From contig NZ_JAPZTZ010000001.1 of NCBI RefSeq assembly GCF_027532945.1, positions 62,001 through 126,000 on the forward strand: DNA of 64,000 nt, given 5' to 3'. Of this stretch, positions 26,142 to 37,466 are shown piece after piece; positions within the stretch are counted from its first letter, which is position 1; each line of letters begins with the position of its first letter. Position numbers and translations under genes: made by a program. Origin of the DNA: Phreatobacter sp. (lineage in GTDB: Bacteria > Pseudomonadota > Alphaproteobacteria > Rhizobiales > Phreatobacteraceae). Under the pieces are notes generated by a model that searched no databases, had not been told where the DNA came from, and was given only the letters and a program-made list of their open reading frames with translations.

Positions 26142-27985
26142 CCCGAGAACCGCGTCTCGTCGCTGAGCACGTCCTCGGCCTCGGGGTTGAGGGGCTTGGC
26201 CCGACGCTTGGGCTCGGTCAGCGGCACGGGCGTCGGCTTCTGCTGGTGCATGAGGTGGACGCCAGCGAGGATGCCTTCGTGCATCTGGAGTTCCAGTCGC
26301 GCTGCGTCGCGCTTGCGCAGGTCGGCGGCGATCTCGCTGGCCGCATCGGGGTCGACGCCAAGGCTCGCCAGCGCCTCCTGGCCGAAGACGAGGGCACTTT
26401 CGAAGACCTCCCGCATCTCGTAATCGACGCCCTCGTTGCGCAGGTGGATTGTGTGGCCGCGGTCGAAGGAGCGCACGAAGAGCTTGGCGAGCGGGAATTC
26501 GGCTTTGACCAACTCAACGATCTTGTCGGCGGCCTCACGCTTGTCGACGCAGACACAGATGAGGCGCGCCTTGTCGGCGCCGGCCGCGTGGAGAACGTCG
26601 AGCCGCGTGCCGTCGCCATAATAGATGCGGAAGCCGAAATTGCCGGCCGCCTGGATCATCTCGACATCGTTGTCGATGATCGACACCTCCGCCTTCTCGG
26701 CCAGCAGGCATTGCGAGACCACCTGTCCGAACCGGCCGAAGCCGATCATCAGGACCTCGCCGGTGAGCCCGTCCGCAACCTCGACGCCGTCGAGCGAGGG
26801 GCTCTCGTCCTTCGGCATGAGATATTTCAGCCCCATCAGCGCCAGCGGGGTCAGCACCATGGAGATGATCACGATGGCGGTCAGGGTCGCATTGGCGCGC
26901 CCGTCGATCAGGCCGGCGCTGGTCGCTGCGGCATAGAGCACGAAGGCGAATTCGCCGCCCTGCGCCATCATCACCGTCCGCTCGACGGCTTCCGCATGGT
27001 TCGAGCGGGTGAGCCGGGCGACCGCATAGATGCCGATGGCCTTGGCGACCATGTAGGCGGCGACATAGGTCACGACGAGCCGCCATTCAGCCGCCACCAC
27101 CGACAGGTCGAGCGACATGCCGACCGCCATGAAGAAGAGCCCGAGCAGGATGCCGCGGAAGGGTTCGACATCCGCCTCCAGCTGGTGGCGGAACGTCGAT
27201 TCCGACAGAAGCACGCCCGCGAGGAAGGCGCCGAGCGCCATGGACAGGCCGCCCGACTGCAGCGCCAGAGCCGATCCGAGCACCACCAGCAGGGCGGCTG
27301 CGGTCATCACCTCGCGCGCGCCTTGAGCGGCCAGGAAGCGGAACAGCGGGTTGAGCAGATAGCGCCCGGCGACGATCAGCGCCGCGATGGAGCCCATGCC
27401 GATGGCGACAGCCGTCAGCCGCGAGGCGAGGTTGCCGTCCGCAACGCCCGTCACCGCCGGTGCGAGAAAGGCGACGAGCGCCAGCAGCGGCACGATGGCG
27501 AGATCTTCGAGCAGCAGGATGGAGACCATCTTCTGCCCCGGCGGCGTGTTGATCTCGCCGCGCTCCTCCAGCGTCTGCATGACGATGGCGGTGGAGGTGA
27601 GGACGAAGCCAGCACCGGCGACGAAGGAAACGGCCGGCGGAAAGCCGCCCGCCATGCCGACCAGCGTCAGCAGGCCGGCGCAGACCCCGACCTGCAGGAG
27701 GCCGAGCCCGAAGATCTGCTTCCTGAGGCTCCACAGCCGCGCAGGCCGCATCTCCAGTCCGACGATGAACAGGAACATGACGACGCCGAGTTCGGCGATG
27801 TGCAGGATCGCTGCCGGGTCAGAGATGAGCCGCAGGCCGAAGGGGCCGATGACGAGGCCCGCGGCGAGATAGCCGAGGATCGAGCCGAGTCGCGCCTTGC
27901 GGAAGAGCGGCACCGCCACCACCGCCGCAGCCAGCAGCGTGACCGCGGGGACGACGAAGGCGGCGGGGGAATGGGCGTCGGCCAT
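26138..27985 (-). CDS. CPA2-type monovalent cation:proton antiporter (KefB/KefC-like) with TrkA-N domain
   Basis: 615 aa. Residues about 1-390 are a twelve-helix Na+/H+-exchanger fold with LGYLAAGLVIGPFGL, GAFLAGVLLSE, and MAQGGEFAFVLYA. Residues 410-530 are a TrkA-N/RCK domain with the Rossmann loop MIGFGRFGQVVSQCL and acidic turn IIDND. KefB/C antiporters export K+ under electrophile stress, and the NAD-binding domain gates them. A charged C-terminal tail follows. The MATE gene is translationally coupled downstream. Confidence 0.92.
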   Translation of the reverse strand: MADAHSPAAFVVPAVTLLAAAVVAVPLFRKARLGSILGYLAAGLVIGPFGLRLISDPAAILHIAELGVVMFLFIVGLEMRPARLWSLRKQIFGLGLLQVGVCAGLLTLVGMAGGFPPAVSFVAGAGFVLTSTAIVMQTLEERGEINTPPGQKMVSILLLEDLAIVPLLALVAFLAPAVTGVADGNLASRLTAVAIGMGSIAALIVAGRYLLNPLFRFLAAQGAREVMTAAALLVVLGSALALQSGGLSMALGAFLAGVLLSESTFRHQLEADVEPFRGILLGLFFMAVGMSLDLSVVAAEWRLVVTYVAAYMVAKAIGIYAVARLTRSNHAEAVERTVMMAQGGEFAFVLYAAATSAGLIDGRANATLTAIVIISMVLTPLALMGLKYLMPKDESPSLDGVEVADGLTGEVLMIGFGRFGQVVSQCLLAEKAEVSIIDNDVEMIQAAGNFGFRIYYGDGTRLDVLHAAGADKARLICVCVDKREAADKIVELVKAEFPLAKLFVRSFDRGHTIHLRNEGVDYEMREVFESALVFGQEALASLGVDPDAASEIAADLRKRDAARLELQMHEGILAGVHLMHQQKPTPVPLTEPKRRAKPLNPEAEDVLSDETRFSG

Positions 27986-28063
27986 CGTGAGCGGACCTGC
28001 GTCGGTGAGCGGCGTTTTAGCAGCTTAAGGCGGTGGGGAGCAGAATGCCTACCCCAAACGGGC

Positions 28064-29479
28064 TCAGCCAGTGCCGCCGACGGTGATCCGTTCCATCTTC
28101 AGCGTCGGTTGGCCGACGCCGACCGGTACCCACTGCCCCGCCTTGCCGCAGGTGCCGATGCCGGTGTCGAGGCTCATGTCGTTGCCGACCATGGTGACGC
28201 GCTTCATGTCGGCGGGGCCGGAACCGATGAGCATGGCGCCCTTCACCGGCGCGCCGACCTTGCCGTTCTCGATGCGGTAGGCCTCGGTGCACTCGAAGAC
28301 ATATTTGCCGGACGTGATGTCGACCTGGCCGCCGCCGAAACTGACGGCGTAGAGGCCGTTCTTCACGCTGGCGATGATCTCCTCGCGGGTATGGCTCCCC
28401 GACAGCATATAGGTGTTGGTCATGCGCGGCATGGGCGCATGGGCGTAGCTCTCGCGCCGTCCGTTGCCGGTGGCCGCGACCCCCATGAGCCGGGCGTTCT
28501 GCCGGTCCTGCATGTAGCCGACGAGGCGGCCGTTCTCGATGAGCACGGTACGGTGCGAGGCCGTGCCCTCGTCGTCGATGGAAATGGAGCCGCGGCGGTC
28601 GGCGATGGTGCCGTCATCGACGACGGTGACGCCGGGGGCGGCCACCATCTCGCCCATCAGGCCGGCGAAGGCCGACTGGCCCTTGCGGTTGAAGTCGCCT
28701 TCCAGGCCGTGGCCCACGGCCTCGTGCAGCATGACGCCCGGCCAGCCTGGCCCGAGAACCACATCCATCTCGCCGGCGGGGGAGGGGATGCTCTCCAGAT
28801 TGACGAGCGCCTGGCGCAGCGCCTCGTCGACCGCATGCTGCCAGCGTCCCTCGGTGATGAACTCGGCATAGCCGGCGCGCCCGCCAAAGCCGTGGCTGCC
28901 CACCTCCTGCCGGTCGCCGGAGCCGGCGACGATGGACACGTTGAGGCGGACCAGCGGACGGATGTCGCGGAAGAGCTCGCCGTCGGGCCGGATGATCTCG
29001 ACCACCTGCCAGGACGCGGCAAGCGACGCCGTCACCTGCCGCACCTTCGGATCCTTCGCCCGCGCATAGGCGTCGATGGTCTCCAGCAGCTTCACCTTCT
29101 CGCCGAAGGCCGGGGCGGACAGCGGGTTGTCGTCGGCATAGAGCCGCACATTCGAGCGGGCGGGCCCCGCAGCGAGCGTCCCGGAATAGCCGCCTGCGAC
29201 CGCCCGTACCGTTTCCGCGGCGCGCTTCAGCGCGGCTTCCGAGACGTCGGAGGAATGGGCATAGCCCACCGCCTCGCCCTTGACCGAGCGCAGGCCGAAG
29301 CCCTGGGCGTTGTCGGTGCCGGCCTGCTTCAGCCGGCCATTGTCGAAGAGCAGCGATTCGGACTGGCGATATTCGAGGAAGAGCTCGCCGTCATCGGCGC
29401 CGGTGAGCGCATCGGCCAGCACGGTGCGGGCGATGGCGGGATCGAGCCCGGCGCGGGCAAGGAGGGACTGGTCGGCCAT
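28064..29479 (-). CDS. tldD: metalloprotease TldD
   Basis: 471 aa, a full TldD. The zinc motif HExxxH is seen as LHEAVGHGLEGDF (His252, Glu253, His257). TldD works with TldE/PmbA to degrade unfolded peptides, mature microcins and process CcdA; the partner gene is not adjacent. A GGAG at 5 bp before ATG 29479 supports the start. In related genomes tldD often lies near cox genes, as here. Confidence 0.95.
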   Translation of the reverse strand: MADQSLLARAGLDPAIARTVLADALTGADDGELFLEYRQSESLLFDNGRLKQAGTDNAQGFGLRSVKGEAVGYAHSSDVSEAALKRAAETVRAVAGGYSGTLAAGPARSNVRLYADDNPLSAPAFGEKVKLLETIDAYARAKDPKVRQVTASLAASWQVVEIIRPDGELFRDIRPLVRLNVSIVAGSGDRQEVGSHGFGGRAGYAEFITEGRWQHAVDEALRQALVNLESIPSPAGEMDVVLGPGWPGVMLHEAVGHGLEGDFNRKGQSAFAGLMGEMVAAPGVTVVDDGTIADRRGSISIDDEGTASHRTVLIENGRLVGYMQDRQNARLMGVAATGNGRRESYAHAPMPRMTNTYMLSGSHTREEIIASVKNGLYAVSFGGGQVDITSGKYVFECTEAYRIENGKVGAPVKGAMLIGSGPADMKRVTMVGNDMSLDTGIGTCGKAGQWVPVGVGQPTLKMERITVGGTG

Positions 29480-29557
29480 GACGGCTCCGTCGCGGGAGGA
29501 ACGGGGTTCTGACCGGCTATCTAATGCGAAGGCGGCCCGGGCGCGAGGGGCAGCCCG

Positions 29558-30097
29558 TCAGGGCAATGCGTCAAAGCCCGGCTTGAAGCCGTTGAGCGAC
29601 ACCGGCACGCCGATTCCCTCTTCCGGCGTCTGGAAGATGATGAAAGTGGCGGTCTGGCCGGTGGAGAGCTGGTTGAGCAGGTTGTCGTCCATCACGACCT
29701 CGGCGACGCAGCCCGAGGGCAGGCAGCGCACGAAGCCCGCACGGCCGATATCGGCCGTATCGATCTTGAGGCCGAGGCCGGAGGGCAGCAGCACGCCGAG
29801 CGGGGCCAGAACGCGCAGGAGCCGCGCCTTGCCGTCGGCGGTCTTCAGGGCAATCACCGTGAGCGCGACATTCGGCCGGTCCTCGGCGGCGACGTTCTGG
29901 ACCAGCGCACACTGATCCGAGCGGGAGCCGGGCGGCGTGTCGCAGCGCACCTGCCAGTCGCCATGGGTCGCCCGGACGGCGCCCTGCGCAGCTGCGGGCG
30001 CTGAGCCGGCAAGGCCAGCGCACAGCGCCAGGGCCGCGATCCCTCCGGCGAGGGTTGCGCGGTCGAGCGTCCTGCGGGCGATCTGGAACGGCGACAT
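29558..30097 (-). CDS. IalB-family periplasmic protein
   Basis: 179 aa from the ATG at 30097, chosen because AAAGGA lies about 8 bp upstream; an ATG two codons earlier (30103) is also possible. Signal peptide to about ALAAQ (SAPAAAQG), then the invasion-associated-locus-B fold: THGDWQVRCDTPPG, CALVQNV, GLKIDTADIGRAGFVRCLPSGCVAEVVM with paired cysteines. Common in Hyphomicrobiales; the name comes from Bartonella erythrocyte invasion but most bearers are non-pathogens and the true role is unclear. Divergent from the oxidase cluster. Confidence 0.88.
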   Translation of the reverse strand: MSPFQIARRTLDRATLAGGIAALALCAGLAGSAPAAAQGAVRATHGDWQVRCDTPPGSRSDQCALVQNVAAEDRPNVALTVIALKTADGKARLLRVLAPLGVLLPSGLGLKIDTADIGRAGFVRCLPSGCVAEVVMDDNLLNQLSTGQTATFIIFQTPEEGIGVPVSLNGFKPGFDALP

Positions 30098-30103
30098 CGG
30101 CAT

Positions 30104-30619
30104 CGTCCTTTGTTGCGGAACTTTCGATCGGAGCCTCAGGCGGCTCCCGGGCGTCACCCTTGCACCCCTGCGGACGCGGGAACGCCCTGCGACGGCACGC
30201 GAATCGCCCGGACCGCCAAGCGTCGGAACGGACAGCGCGAGGGACCATTCCAAGATCATGGTGTCAAGATTATGCAGCAAATCGCCGAAAGACGGTTGCG
30301 TCCAGGTACCGCCGCGCCAGTCGCTGGCGGGGTTTTCGCCCGCGGCTACGGGTTCGGCCTTATGCCGCGGCGGAAGGCCCCAGCCTCTCGTTCGAAAGGC
30401 TCTAAAGGGCGCATTGCGAGCATGGCGTTTTTGTGTTTCAAGGGGGCGCACCCCCCGGCCCCTCCCGTTTGGATGAGGCTCTGATCGGAGAGACGTCTCG
30501 GATCGTATCGAGGGGAGCCGAAGCCCGGGCGTGCGGTCCTCCGACCCGCCTGGACTGCGACCGGCAGGATCGGGACCGAATGCGACGATTTTCGGTCCAT
30601 GGATATGGAGCGAAGGACC
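30104..30619. other. 515-bp intergenic region upstream of the oxidase operon
   Basis: Separates divergent ialB and coxB, so promoters for both should lie here. I see no strong -35/-10 pair. The only clean structure is the 10-bp palindrome GAGACGTCTC (30490-30499), about 120 bp before coxB. Several short open frames are present but none has a ribosome site or protein-like composition. Confidence 0.5.
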
Positions 30620-31552
30620 ATGGGTTTGGCGATGCGGAACAGCGCGTCGACGGGTCGGGGCGGCAACGTCTCGCTCGGGATGCGCATGTCGGGCGCCGCG
30701 GCGCTCGCGGCCGTTTTGGTGGCGATGCCGGGCGCTGTCCAAGCGCAACAAGGCATGGGCCAACCTGCGCCGGGCGCCCTCGGGTTCCAGGAATCCGCCT
30801 CGCCGATCATGGACTTCATCCACTGGTTCCATAACGGCTTCCTGCTGCCGATCATCACCGTGATCTGCATCTTCGTGGCCGGCCTCTTGGGCTACTGCAT
30901 CTATCGCTTCTCCGAGAAGCGGAACCCCGTCCCCTCGAAGACCACGCACCATGTCGGTCTCGAAGTGGCCTGGACGGTCATCCCGGTCCTCATCCTGATC
31001 GTCATCGCGATCCCCTCCTTCCGCCTGCTCTACCAGCAGCAGGTGATCCCGCGCGCCGACATGACCATCAAGGCGACCGGCTCGAGCTGGCGCTGGACCT
31101 ACGACTATCCGGACCACGGCAATTTCAGCTTCGTGTCGAACATGCAGACGGATGACGAGCGCCGTCAGCGCATCCAGGCTGGAGCGCCGGCGCGCGATGT
31201 TCCGCGCCTCCTCGCCGTCGACAACGAGGTCGTCGTTCCCGTGAACAAGACCGTCCGCGTGCAGGTCACCTCCTCCGACGTGATGCACGCCTTCGCGGTG
31301 CCCGGCTTCGGCATCAAGGTGGACGCCGTTCCCGGCCGCCTCAACGAGACCTGGTTCCGCGCCACCCGCGAGGGCATCTTCTACGGCCAGTGCTCCGAGC
31401 TCTGCGGCAAGGACCACGCCTTCATGCCGATCGCGGTGCGCGTCGTCTCCGAACAGGCCTTCGCCGCCTGGGTCGAGGACGCCAAGAAGAAGTTCGCCGA
31501 TACCGGCCGGTCGACCACCGTCGCCGCCAACGAGATCGCCACGGCGCGCTGA
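30620..31552 (+). CDS. coxB: cytochrome c oxidase subunit II
   Basis: 310 aa from ATG 30620 (GGAG 9 bp upstream); ATG 30599 would add 7 residues. Signal peptide (about 1-42, ending AVQAQQ), two transmembrane helices, and a periplasmic cupredoxin domain. CuA ligands are all present: His223 (SSDVMHAFAVP), then Cys258, Glu260, Cys262, His266 and Met269 in YGQCSELCGKDHAFMP. Accepts electrons from cytochrome c. There is no fused cytochrome c domain, so this is the caa3-less aa3 type. First gene of the operon. Confidence 0.97.
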   Translation: MGLAMRNSASTGRGGNVSLGMRMSGAAALAAVLVAMPGAVQAQQGMGQPAPGALGFQESASPIMDFIHWFHNGFLLPIITVICIFVAGLLGYCIYRFSEKRNPVPSKTTHHVGLEVAWTVIPVLILIVIAIPSFRLLYQQQVIPRADMTIKATGSSWRWTYDYPDHGNFSFVSNMQTDDERRQRIQAGAPARDVPRLLAVDNEVVVPVNKTVRVQVTSSDVMHAFAVPGFGIKVDAVPGRLNETWFRATREGIFYGQCSELCGKDHAFMPIAVRVVSEQAFAAWVEDAKKKFADTGRSTTVAANEIATAR

Positions 31553-33208
<1,656 letters not shown>

Positions 33209-33224
33209 TCGGACCCCGCGAACC

Positions 33225-33252
33225 GAGGCCCGGAGCCACCGCCCCGGGCCTC
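33225..33252 (+). other. perfect 9-bp hairpin between coxA and ctaB
   Basis: GAGGCCCGG (33225-33233), 10-base loop, CCGGGCCTC (33244-33252), 17 bp after the coxA stop, without a following U-run. Its place suggests mRNA processing or partial attenuation that keeps coxBA transcripts more abundant than the downstream assembly genes. Confidence 0.45.
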
Positions 33253-33313
33253 GTCACCGACCAGGGGAGCCGCTATCCCGCGGCTTCCGCCCCTTCCTGA
33301 CCCCGAGCCCGCC

Positions 33314-34246
33314 TTGTCCCTCGTCGACGACAGCACCGCAGCGAACCGCGCCGCCCTGGTCAGCCAGGCCGGGCCGCAGGATTTCATCGCGCTCCTGAAG
33401 CCGCGGGTGATGTCGCTGGTGGTCTTCACCGCCTTGACCGGCCTCGTGATCGCGCCGGGCGGCCTGCATCCGGTTCTCGCTGCCGTCAGCCTGCTCTGCA
33501 TCGCCGTCGGCGCCGGCGCCTCGGGCGCCCTCAACATGTGGTACGACGCCGACGTCGACGCGCTGATGTCGCGCACCGCGACCCGTCCGATCCCCTCCGG
33601 CCGCGTCGCGCCGGCCGAGGCCCTCGGCTTCGGCCTCGTCCTCTCCGTCCTGTCCGTGTTGATGCTCGGCCTTGCCGCCAACTGGCTGGCGGCCTTCCTC
33701 CTCGGCTTCACCATCTTCTTCTATGCCGTCGTCTACACGATGTGGCTGAAGCGCTGGACGCCGCAGAACATCGTCATCGGCGGTGCTGCTGGTGCCTTCC
33801 CGCCGATGATCGGCTGGGCCGCGGTGACCGGCTCGGTGTCGCTCGAGTCGATCATCCTGTTCCTCATCATCTTCATCTGGACGCCGCCCCATTTCTGGGC
33901 GCTCGCGCTGCTGAAGTCCGAGGATTATGCCCGTGCCGGCATTCCGATGATGCCGGTCGCCTACGGCGAGGCCGAAACGCGCAAGCAGATCCTGCTCTAC
34001 AGCATCGTGCTGGCGCCGGTTGGCGTCGCGCCCTCCCTTCTCGGCTTTGCCGGACTGACCTACGGCCTCGTCGCCGCTGCCGGTGGCCTCGGCATGATCT
34101 GGTGCGCCATCGGGATCATGCGCCACCGCGAGGGTGGGGCGGCCCGCAAGGCCTCCGGCCGCATGTTCGGCTTCTCGATCCTCTATCTCTTCGGCCTCTT
34201 CGCGGTGCTCCTTGTGGAGCATCTCGTCCTGGCCCGGTTCTGGTGA
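33314..34246 (+). CDS. ctaB: protoheme IX farnesyltransferase (heme O synthase)
   Basis: 310-aa UbiA-superfamily membrane enzyme that adds a farnesyl group to heme b, the first step to heme A. The Asp-rich loops are seen as [24 protein letters not shown], and [30 protein letters not shown] and [11 protein letters not shown] are ctaB signatures. The frame begins at TTG 33314; no ATG nearby gives the conserved N-terminus. Co-located with coxBA as usual. Confidence 0.95.
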   Translation: MSLVDDSTAANRAALVSQAGPQDFIALLKPRVMSLVVFTALTGLVIAPGGLHPVLAAVSLLCIAVGAGASGALNMWYDADVDALMSRTATRPIPSGRVAPAEALGFGLVLSVLSVLMLGLAANWLAAFLLGFTIFFYAVVYTMWLKRWTPQNIVIGGAAGAFPPMIGWAAVTGSVSLESIILFLIIFIWTPPHFWALALLKSEDYARAGIPMMPVAYGEAETRKQILLYSIVLAPVGVAPSLLGFAGLTYGLVAAAGGLGMIWCAIGIMRHREGGAARKASGRMFGFSILYLFGLFAVLLVEHLVLARFW

Positions 34247-34253
34247 GGGCGCC

Positions 34254-34433
34254 ATGAGCGAACCGTCCACCACCCAGCCGACCTCCGCACCCGGCATCAT
34301 CCTCACCCCCGAGGAGAAGCGCCGCCAGCGGCAGCGCAATATCGCCATCGCCTTCGGCCTCGGGGCGCTCTGTGTCCTTTTCTGGGTGGTCACCCTGGTC
34401 AAGGGTTCGGCCATCCTGCAGCGTCCGATGTGA
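34254..34433 (+). CDS. coxF: CoxF-like small membrane protein of the oxidase operon
   Basis: 59 aa: hydrophilic N-terminus (LTPEEKRRQRQRNIAIAF) followed by one transmembrane helix (about 30-50). Starts 8 bp after ctaB with GAGG upstream; ends 8 bp before ctaG. Position, size and topology match CoxF of alphaproteobacterial oxidase operons; role in assembly not well defined. Confidence 0.8.
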   Translation: MSEPSTTQPTSAPGIILTPEEKRRQRQRNIAIAFGLGALCVLFWVVTLVKGSAILQRPM

Positions 34434-34440
34434 GGCCGGC

Positions 34441-35043
34441 ATGAGCGTCACGACAACCACGCCCCGGAACTGGAAGCGCGACGTCAAGGTGGCGCTGTCC
34501 GCCTTCGCCTTCGGCGCCACGATGTTCGGCGCGGCTTATGCCGCGGTGCCTCTCTACGACCTGTTCTGCCGCGTCACCGGTTTCGGCGGCACGACCATGC
34601 GCGCCGAGCGCCCCGCCGACCGCGTGATCGACCATCCGATCGATGTCCGCTTCGATTCGAACATCGGCGCCGGCCTTCCCTGGCGCTTCCAGGTGGACAC
34701 CGCTCGCCAGAGCATCAAGGCCGGCGAGACCCACACGATGACCTATACGGTCACCAACCGGTCGAACGAGGCGGTGACGGGCATGGCGACCTACAACGTC
34801 GCGCCCAACGAGACCGGTCGCTACTTCAACAAGCTGCAATGCTTCTGCTTCACCGAGCAGACCCTCGCCCCCGGCGAGACGCGCGAGTTCACGGTGGTGT
34901 ATTTCGTTGATCCGGCCATCGCCGACGATCCGAACGCCAACACCGCGAACACCATCACGCTGAGCTACACCTTCTACCGCCAGGCCCAGCCGAAGCCGGT
35001 CGCCCAGACGACCAGCCCGGCCACGACCCAGCGGACAAACTGA
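34441..35043 (+). CDS. ctaG: cytochrome c oxidase assembly protein CtaG/Cox11
   Basis: 200-aa copper chaperone that helps form the CuB centre of CoxA. N-terminal membrane anchor (residues about 15-38) followed by LYDLFCRVTGFGGT (Cys43) and the copper-binding pair CFCF (Cys134, Cys136) in KLQCFCFTEQ, then EFTVVYFVDPAI. Full length for Cox11. 8 bp behind coxF; the stop is followed 48 bp later by coxC. Confidence 0.95.
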   Translation: MSVTTTTPRNWKRDVKVALSAFAFGATMFGAAYAAVPLYDLFCRVTGFGGTTMRAERPADRVIDHPIDVRFDSNIGAGLPWRFQVDTARQSIKAGETHTMTYTVTNRSNEAVTGMATYNVAPNETGRYFNKLQCFCFTEQTLAPGETREFTVVYFVDPAIADDPNANTANTITLSYTFYRQAQPKPVAQTTSPATTQRTN

Positions 35044-35090
35044 CCAATCGCCGCGGCGCCTGGCGTCGCGGAGAGGAGACGGAGACTTCC

Positions 35091-35969
35091 ATGGCCGAGG
35101 CCCACGCCAAGCATCACGACTACCACCTGGTGCCACTCAGCCCCTGGCCCTTCCTGGGCTCGATGTCGGCCTTCGTCATGGCGGTCGGCGCCGTGATGTG
35201 GATGAAGCACATGCCGGTCGCCGGCCTGCAGCTCGGCTGGGTGGTGTTCTTCGCCGGCCTGATCGGCGTGCTCTACACCATGTTCGGCTGGTGGTCGGAT
35301 GTGATCCGCGAGGGTCAGGAGGGTCACCACACCCGCGTCGTGTCCCTGCACCTGCGCTACGGCATGATCATGTTCATCGCCTCCGAGGTGATGTTCTTTG
35401 TCGCCTGGTTCTGGGCCTATTTCGACGCCGCCTTCTTCCCCGGTGAGGCGATCCAGTACCAGCGCACCGAGCTGACCGGCGGTCACTGGCCGCCGAAGGG
35501 CATCGAGACTTTCAACCCGTTGCAGCTCCCGCTGCTCGGCACCCTCGTCCTGCTGCTCTCGGGCACCACGGTCACCGCCGCCCACCATTACATCGTCACC
35601 GGTGAGCGCGAGCAGGCCAAGATGTACCTGTGGTTCACGGTCATCCTCGGCGCCCTCTTCACCTGCCTCCAGGTCTATGAGTACAGCCACGCTCATTTCG
35701 CCTTCTCGGGCAACATCTACGGCGCCACCTTCTTCATGGCGACCGGCTTCCACGGTTTCCACGTCGTGGTCGGCACCATCTTCCTGTTGGTCTGCGTGAT
35801 GCGCCTCTACAAGGAGACGCACCTGACCGCCGAGAAGCATTTCGGCTTCGAGGCGGCGGCCTGGTACTGGCACTTCGTCGACGTGGTCTGGCTGTTCCTT
35901 TTCGCCGCCATCTATGTCTGGGGCCACGACTGGTCGGGCCGCGCGCTCGCCGGTGCCGTCGGCCACTGA
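35091..35969 (+). CDS. coxC: cytochrome c oxidase subunit III
   Basis: 292 aa, seven hydrophobic helices, no redox centre; stabilises subunit I and may guide O2/proton entry. Hallmarks: YHLVPLSPWPFLGSM, GLRYGMIMF-like LRYGMIMFIASEVMFFVAWFWAYFDA, FHGFHVVVGTIFL, AAAWYWHFVDVVWLFLF. A GGAG precedes ATG 35091. A strong terminator follows, so this is the last gene of the transcription unit. Confidence 0.97.
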   Translation: MAEAHAKHHDYHLVPLSPWPFLGSMSAFVMAVGAVMWMKHMPVAGLQLGWVVFFAGLIGVLYTMFGWWSDVIREGQEGHHTRVVSLHLRYGMIMFIASEVMFFVAWFWAYFDAAFFPGEAIQYQRTELTGGHWPPKGIETFNPLQLPLLGTLVLLLSGTTVTAAHHYIVTGEREQAKMYLWFTVILGALFTCLQVYEYSHAHFAFSGNIYGATFFMATGFHGFHVVVGTIFLLVCVMRLYKETHLTAEKHFGFEAAAWYWHFVDVVWLFLFAAIYVWGHDWSGRALAGAVGH

Positions 35970-35993
35970 CGCCGCATCACCTGAGATCGATGA

Positions 35994-36016
35994 GGGCGGC
36001 CGCGGGCCGCCCTTTT
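35994..36016 (+). terminator. Rho-independent terminator of the oxidase operon
   Basis: GGGCGGCC (35994-36001), GCG loop, GGCCGCCC (36005-36012), then TTTT and CGTTT. Perfect stem 25 bp after the coxC stop. Confidence 0.93.
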
Positions 36017-36104
36017 CGTTTGGCAGTCGGCTCACGGCCTTGTCATATGGCCGGCGCTGGCTTCCGTGCCTTGATGGCCAGCCGACCCGCAGCGAGGACC
36101 GCCG

Positions 36105-37466
36105 ATGGAGCTGACGCGCCGCATGTTCACCCTGGGTCTCACCGCGCTCGCAGCGCCCGCCGTCCTGCCGTCGGCCGCCTTCGCGCGTATCCCGGTCGAA
36201 CGCGCCTATCGTCATGTCCTCGCCAACGGCATGGAGGCGATCGCGATTCCCGATCACCGCGTGCCGGTGGTCACCCACATGCTCTGGTACAAGGTCGGAT
36301 CGGCGGACGAGGAGAAGGGCAAGTCCGGCCTCGCCCATTTCCTCGAGCACCTGATGTTCAAGGGCACGCACAGGAACCCCGCTCCAGTCTTCTCCCGCGC
36401 CGTGACGGCGGCGGGCGGCCAGGAGAACGCCTTCACCTCCTATGATTATACCGGCTATTTCCAGCGCATCGTCGCCGACCAGCTCCCCGCCATGATGGGT
36501 TTCGAGGCCGATCGCATGAGCGGCCTCGTCCTGACCGATGCCGTCGTCCTGCCTGAGCGCGACGTGGTGCTGGAGGAGCGCCGCCAGCGTATCGACAACG
36601 ATCCCGGTGCGCGCCTCGGCGAGCGCATGCAGGCCCGCCTTTGGGGAGAGGACCACCCCTACGGCATCCCGATCATCGGCTTCGAGTCAGAGATCCGGAA
36701 GCTGAACCTCGACGACGCCATGACCTTCTACCGGCGCCATTACGCACCGAACAACGCCATCCTCGTCATCGCCGGCGACGTGACGCCGGAGACCGTCTTC
36801 CGCCTCGCCGAGGAGACCTACGGCAAGGCCGACGCCAACCCCGCCATCCGGTCGCGCAGCCGCCCGCCGGCTGCCGCACGTGAGGCCCGCGAGACGGTGC
36901 GCCTGGCCGATCCGCGGGTGCGCCAGCCGAGCCTCAGCCTCAGCCAGGTCGTGCCATCCTACATGACGGCCAAGCCCGGCGAGGCCGAGGCCTTCGAACT
37001 CCTGTCGCAAGTGGTCGGCGCCTCGCCCAACGGGCGGCTCTACAAGACCCTCGTCAGCGACCGCGGCCTCGCGGTGAGCGCCGGCTGCTGGTACGCCGGC
37101 ACCGCACTCGGCGATGGCCGTTTCGGCATCCATGCCTCGCCGCGTCCCGGCGTCGCGCTCGATGCGCTGGAGACCGGCCTGCTCGAGGTCGCCGCCCGCA
37201 TCGCGGCCGAGGGAGTCACTGACGAGGAGCTGGAGCGCGCCCGCACCCGGATCATCGCCGATACCATCTATTCCCAGGACAGCCAGGCCTCGATGGCGCG
37301 CATGTATGGCGCGGCCCTGTCGTGCGGTGGCACCCTCGCTGACCTCCAGCAATGGGTCGAGCGGGTGCGTGCTGTCGATCGCCGGCAGGTCAACGATCTC
37401 GCGCCGCGCGCCTTCGATTTCAGCCGCGCCGTGAGCGGCGAACTCATCCGGGCGGAGCGCAGCTGA
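36105..37466 (+). CDS. M16 zinc peptidase, active subunit
   Basis: 453 aa. Inverted zinc motif HxxEH present as LAHFLEHLMFKG (His78, Glu81, His82), followed by AFTSYDYTGYFQR and the downstream Glu in ERDVVLEERRQRIDND. N-terminus MELTRRMFTLGLTALAAPAVLP with twin Arg suggests export. Relatives are processing-peptidase/pitrilysin-type peptidases that act as heterodimers with an inactive partner; here the next gene is that partner, starting in a TGATG overlap at 37464-37468. Confidence 0.93.
   Translation: MELTRRMFTLGLTALAAPAVLPSAAFARIPVERAYRHVLANGMEAIAIPDHRVPVVTHMLWYKVGSADEEKGKSGLAHFLEHLMFKGTHRNPAPVFSRAVTAAGGQENAFTSYDYTGYFQRIVADQLPAMMGFEADRMSGLVLTDAVVLPERDVVLEERRQRIDNDPGARLGERMQARLWGEDHPYGIPIIGFESEIRKLNLDDAMTFYRRHYAPNNAILVIAGDVTPETVFRLAEETYGKADANPAIRSRSRPPAAAREARETVRLADPRVRQPSLSLSQVVPSYMTAKPGEAEAFELLSQVVGASPNGRLYKTLVSDRGLAVSAGCWYAGTALGDGRFGIHASPRPGVALDALETGLLEVAARIAAEGVTDEELERARTRIIADTIYSQDSQASMARMYGAALSCGGTLADLQQWVERVRAVDRRQVNDLAPRAFDFSRAVSGELIRAERS

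Noticed and set aside
26129-29512. 1,127-codon open frame on the + strand
   Set aside because: Antisense to the KefB/C-type and tldD genes, which have clear family motifs. The translation is His/Asp/Gly/Arg-rich without recognisable domains, typical of GC-rich antisense frames.
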